Assembly: GCA_947307005.1 (NCBI GenBank)
Contig: CAMZHY010000220.1
Coordinates: 1 to 6,525 of the forward strand
From: an uncultured Planctomycetaceae bacterium
GTDB lineage: Bacteria; Planctomycetota; Planctomycetia; Pirellulales; Thermoguttaceae
Length of the DNA stretch: 6,525 nucleotides
Direction: 5' to 3'
A program made the position numbers and the translations under genes. Under the pieces are notes generated by a model. That model saw only the letters and a list, made by a program, of their open reading frames with translations, did no database searches and had not been told where the DNA came from. Below, one piece after another: positions 6,264 through 6,525 of the stretch (the stretch's first letter is position 1; each line of letters opens with the position of its first letter).

Positions 6264-6413
6264 ATGAACACACAGACCCCCGGAAAGGGCGAGTCGCGCC
6301 GCGTGAGACGTCGGCGAGGCGTCGCGCTGGCGCTCTTTGGCGTCGCGCTCGCGTCGTCCGTCGGAGTCGGTTGCACGAGGAGCCAATACCGCGTCGACGC
6401 CGACGCCGAGTAA
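6264..6413 (+). CDS. Probable 49-residue mini-lipoprotein
   Basis: The ATG at 6264 opens a 49-codon frame ending in TAA (6411-6413). It has a long arginine-rich N-region (GESRRVRRRR, 9-18), a hydrophobic core (GVALALFGVALASSVGVG, 19-36) and a cysteine, C37, at the expected lipidation point. Only 12 residues follow (TRSQYRVDADAE). The box VGVGC is an imperfect lipobox, with Gly at -1 as expected but Gly rather than Leu/Val at -3. The sequence CTRSQYRxxAD resembles, from memory, the mature N-terminus of planctomycete TolC-like outer-membrane lipoproteins. The peptide could therefore be a truncated relative of these or a stand-alone small lipoprotein. The RBS is weak (AAAGAG, 10-15 nt upstream). 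It lies 10 nt before the methylthiotransferase start and is probably co-transcribed. Short length keeps confidence moderate. Confidence -1.
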   Translation: MNTQTPGKGESRRVRRRRGVALALFGVALASSVGVGCTRSQYRVDADAE

Positions 6414-6414
6414 C

Positions 6415-6419
6415 GGAGG
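6415..6419 (+). promoter_or_regulatory. Ribosome binding site deciding a GTG start
   Basis: GGAGG sits 4 bases before the GTG at 6424 and only 1 base after the TAA of the mini-lipoprotein. It supports GTG as the start of the methylthiotransferase and makes translational coupling between the two frames likely. Confidence -1.
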
Positions 6420-6423
6420 CAAC

Positions 6424-6525
6424 GTGAAGTTCTGGGTCCATACATACGGCTGCCCGATGACCGTGCGCGACACCGAAGCGGTGGAAGCGCTGCTCGCGGC
6501 GGCAGGGCACGAAAAGGCGTCCGGC
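6424..6525 (+). CDS. miaB: MiaB-type tRNA methylthiotransferase, N-terminus only
   Basis: Thirty-four codons from a GTG start run to the window end without a stop: KFWVHTYGCPMTVRDTEAVE (2-21), then ALLAAAGHEKASG. This matches the start of the UPF0004 domain of MiaB/RimO/MtaB methylthiotransferases, whose hallmark is TYGCQMNxxDSExxxxxLxxxG. C10 would be the first of three cysteines holding the auxiliary 4Fe-4S cluster. The radical-SAM CxxxCxxC and TRAM domains would follow outside the window. MiaB adds a methylthio group to N6-isopentenyl-A37 of tRNAs in the cytoplasm. TYG and RDTEAVEALL fit MiaB better than RimO (SLGCPKN) or MtaB (TLGCKxN), but the usual QMN reads PMT here, so the subfamily is tentative. 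Confidence -1.
   Translation, partial: MKFWVHTYGCPMTVRDTEAVEALLAAAGHEKASG

Overview
The window is bacterial, GC-rich and dense with CG-rich codons (CGC, GTC, GCG, GAC). The likeliest source is a planctomycete or other PVC-group bacterium. This rests on a secreted GH106-type glycosidase, a single-pass anchored coiled-coil protein, weak Shine-Dalgarno sites on several genes, and a lipoprotein-like peptide whose CTRSQYR motif recalls planctomycete TolC-like proteins. The lineage call is inference. No rRNA, tRNA, CRISPR array, transposase or integrase was seen.

Left third (1-1862, minus): the first 620 codons of a secreted GH106-family (alpha-L-rhamnosidase-type) glycoside hydrolase, running off the left edge. 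It has its own good sigma70-like promoter (TTGAAA-N16-TACAAT, 1917-1944). Upstream lies a strong minus-strand intrinsic terminator (2121-2169) that closes the preceding minus-strand unit. That unit is a three-helix membrane protein (2913-3503) followed by a region that looks like a decayed gene (about 2171-2846). The decayed gene has a plausible RBS and start, an in-frame TGA, protein-like segments in different frames, and a final stop abutting the terminator.

Middle (3504-4333): a divergent intergenic region with candidate promoters in both directions, then a plus-strand gene for an extraordinarily acidic 133-residue protein (56 Asp/Glu, only 2 Lys/Arg). A perfect 15-bp bidirectional terminator (4259-4297) separates it from the convergent gene on the minus strand.

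Right part: a 435-residue membrane-anchored, coiled-coil, probably envelope protein (4342-5649, minus). Then comes a 614-bp AT-richer divergent intergenic region, followed by a plus-strand pair. The pair is a 49-codon probable mini-lipoprotein (6264-6413) and, 10 bases after its stop, the start of a MiaB-type radical-SAM methylthiotransferase (6424 onward, cut by the window end).

The window contains parts of at least four transcription units: carbohydrate breakdown, membrane/envelope functions of unknown role, an acidic protein of unknown role, and tRNA modification. I see no single pathway linking them. The best leads are the acidic protein, the mini-lipoprotein/methylthiotransferase pair with its structured leader, and the decayed gene.
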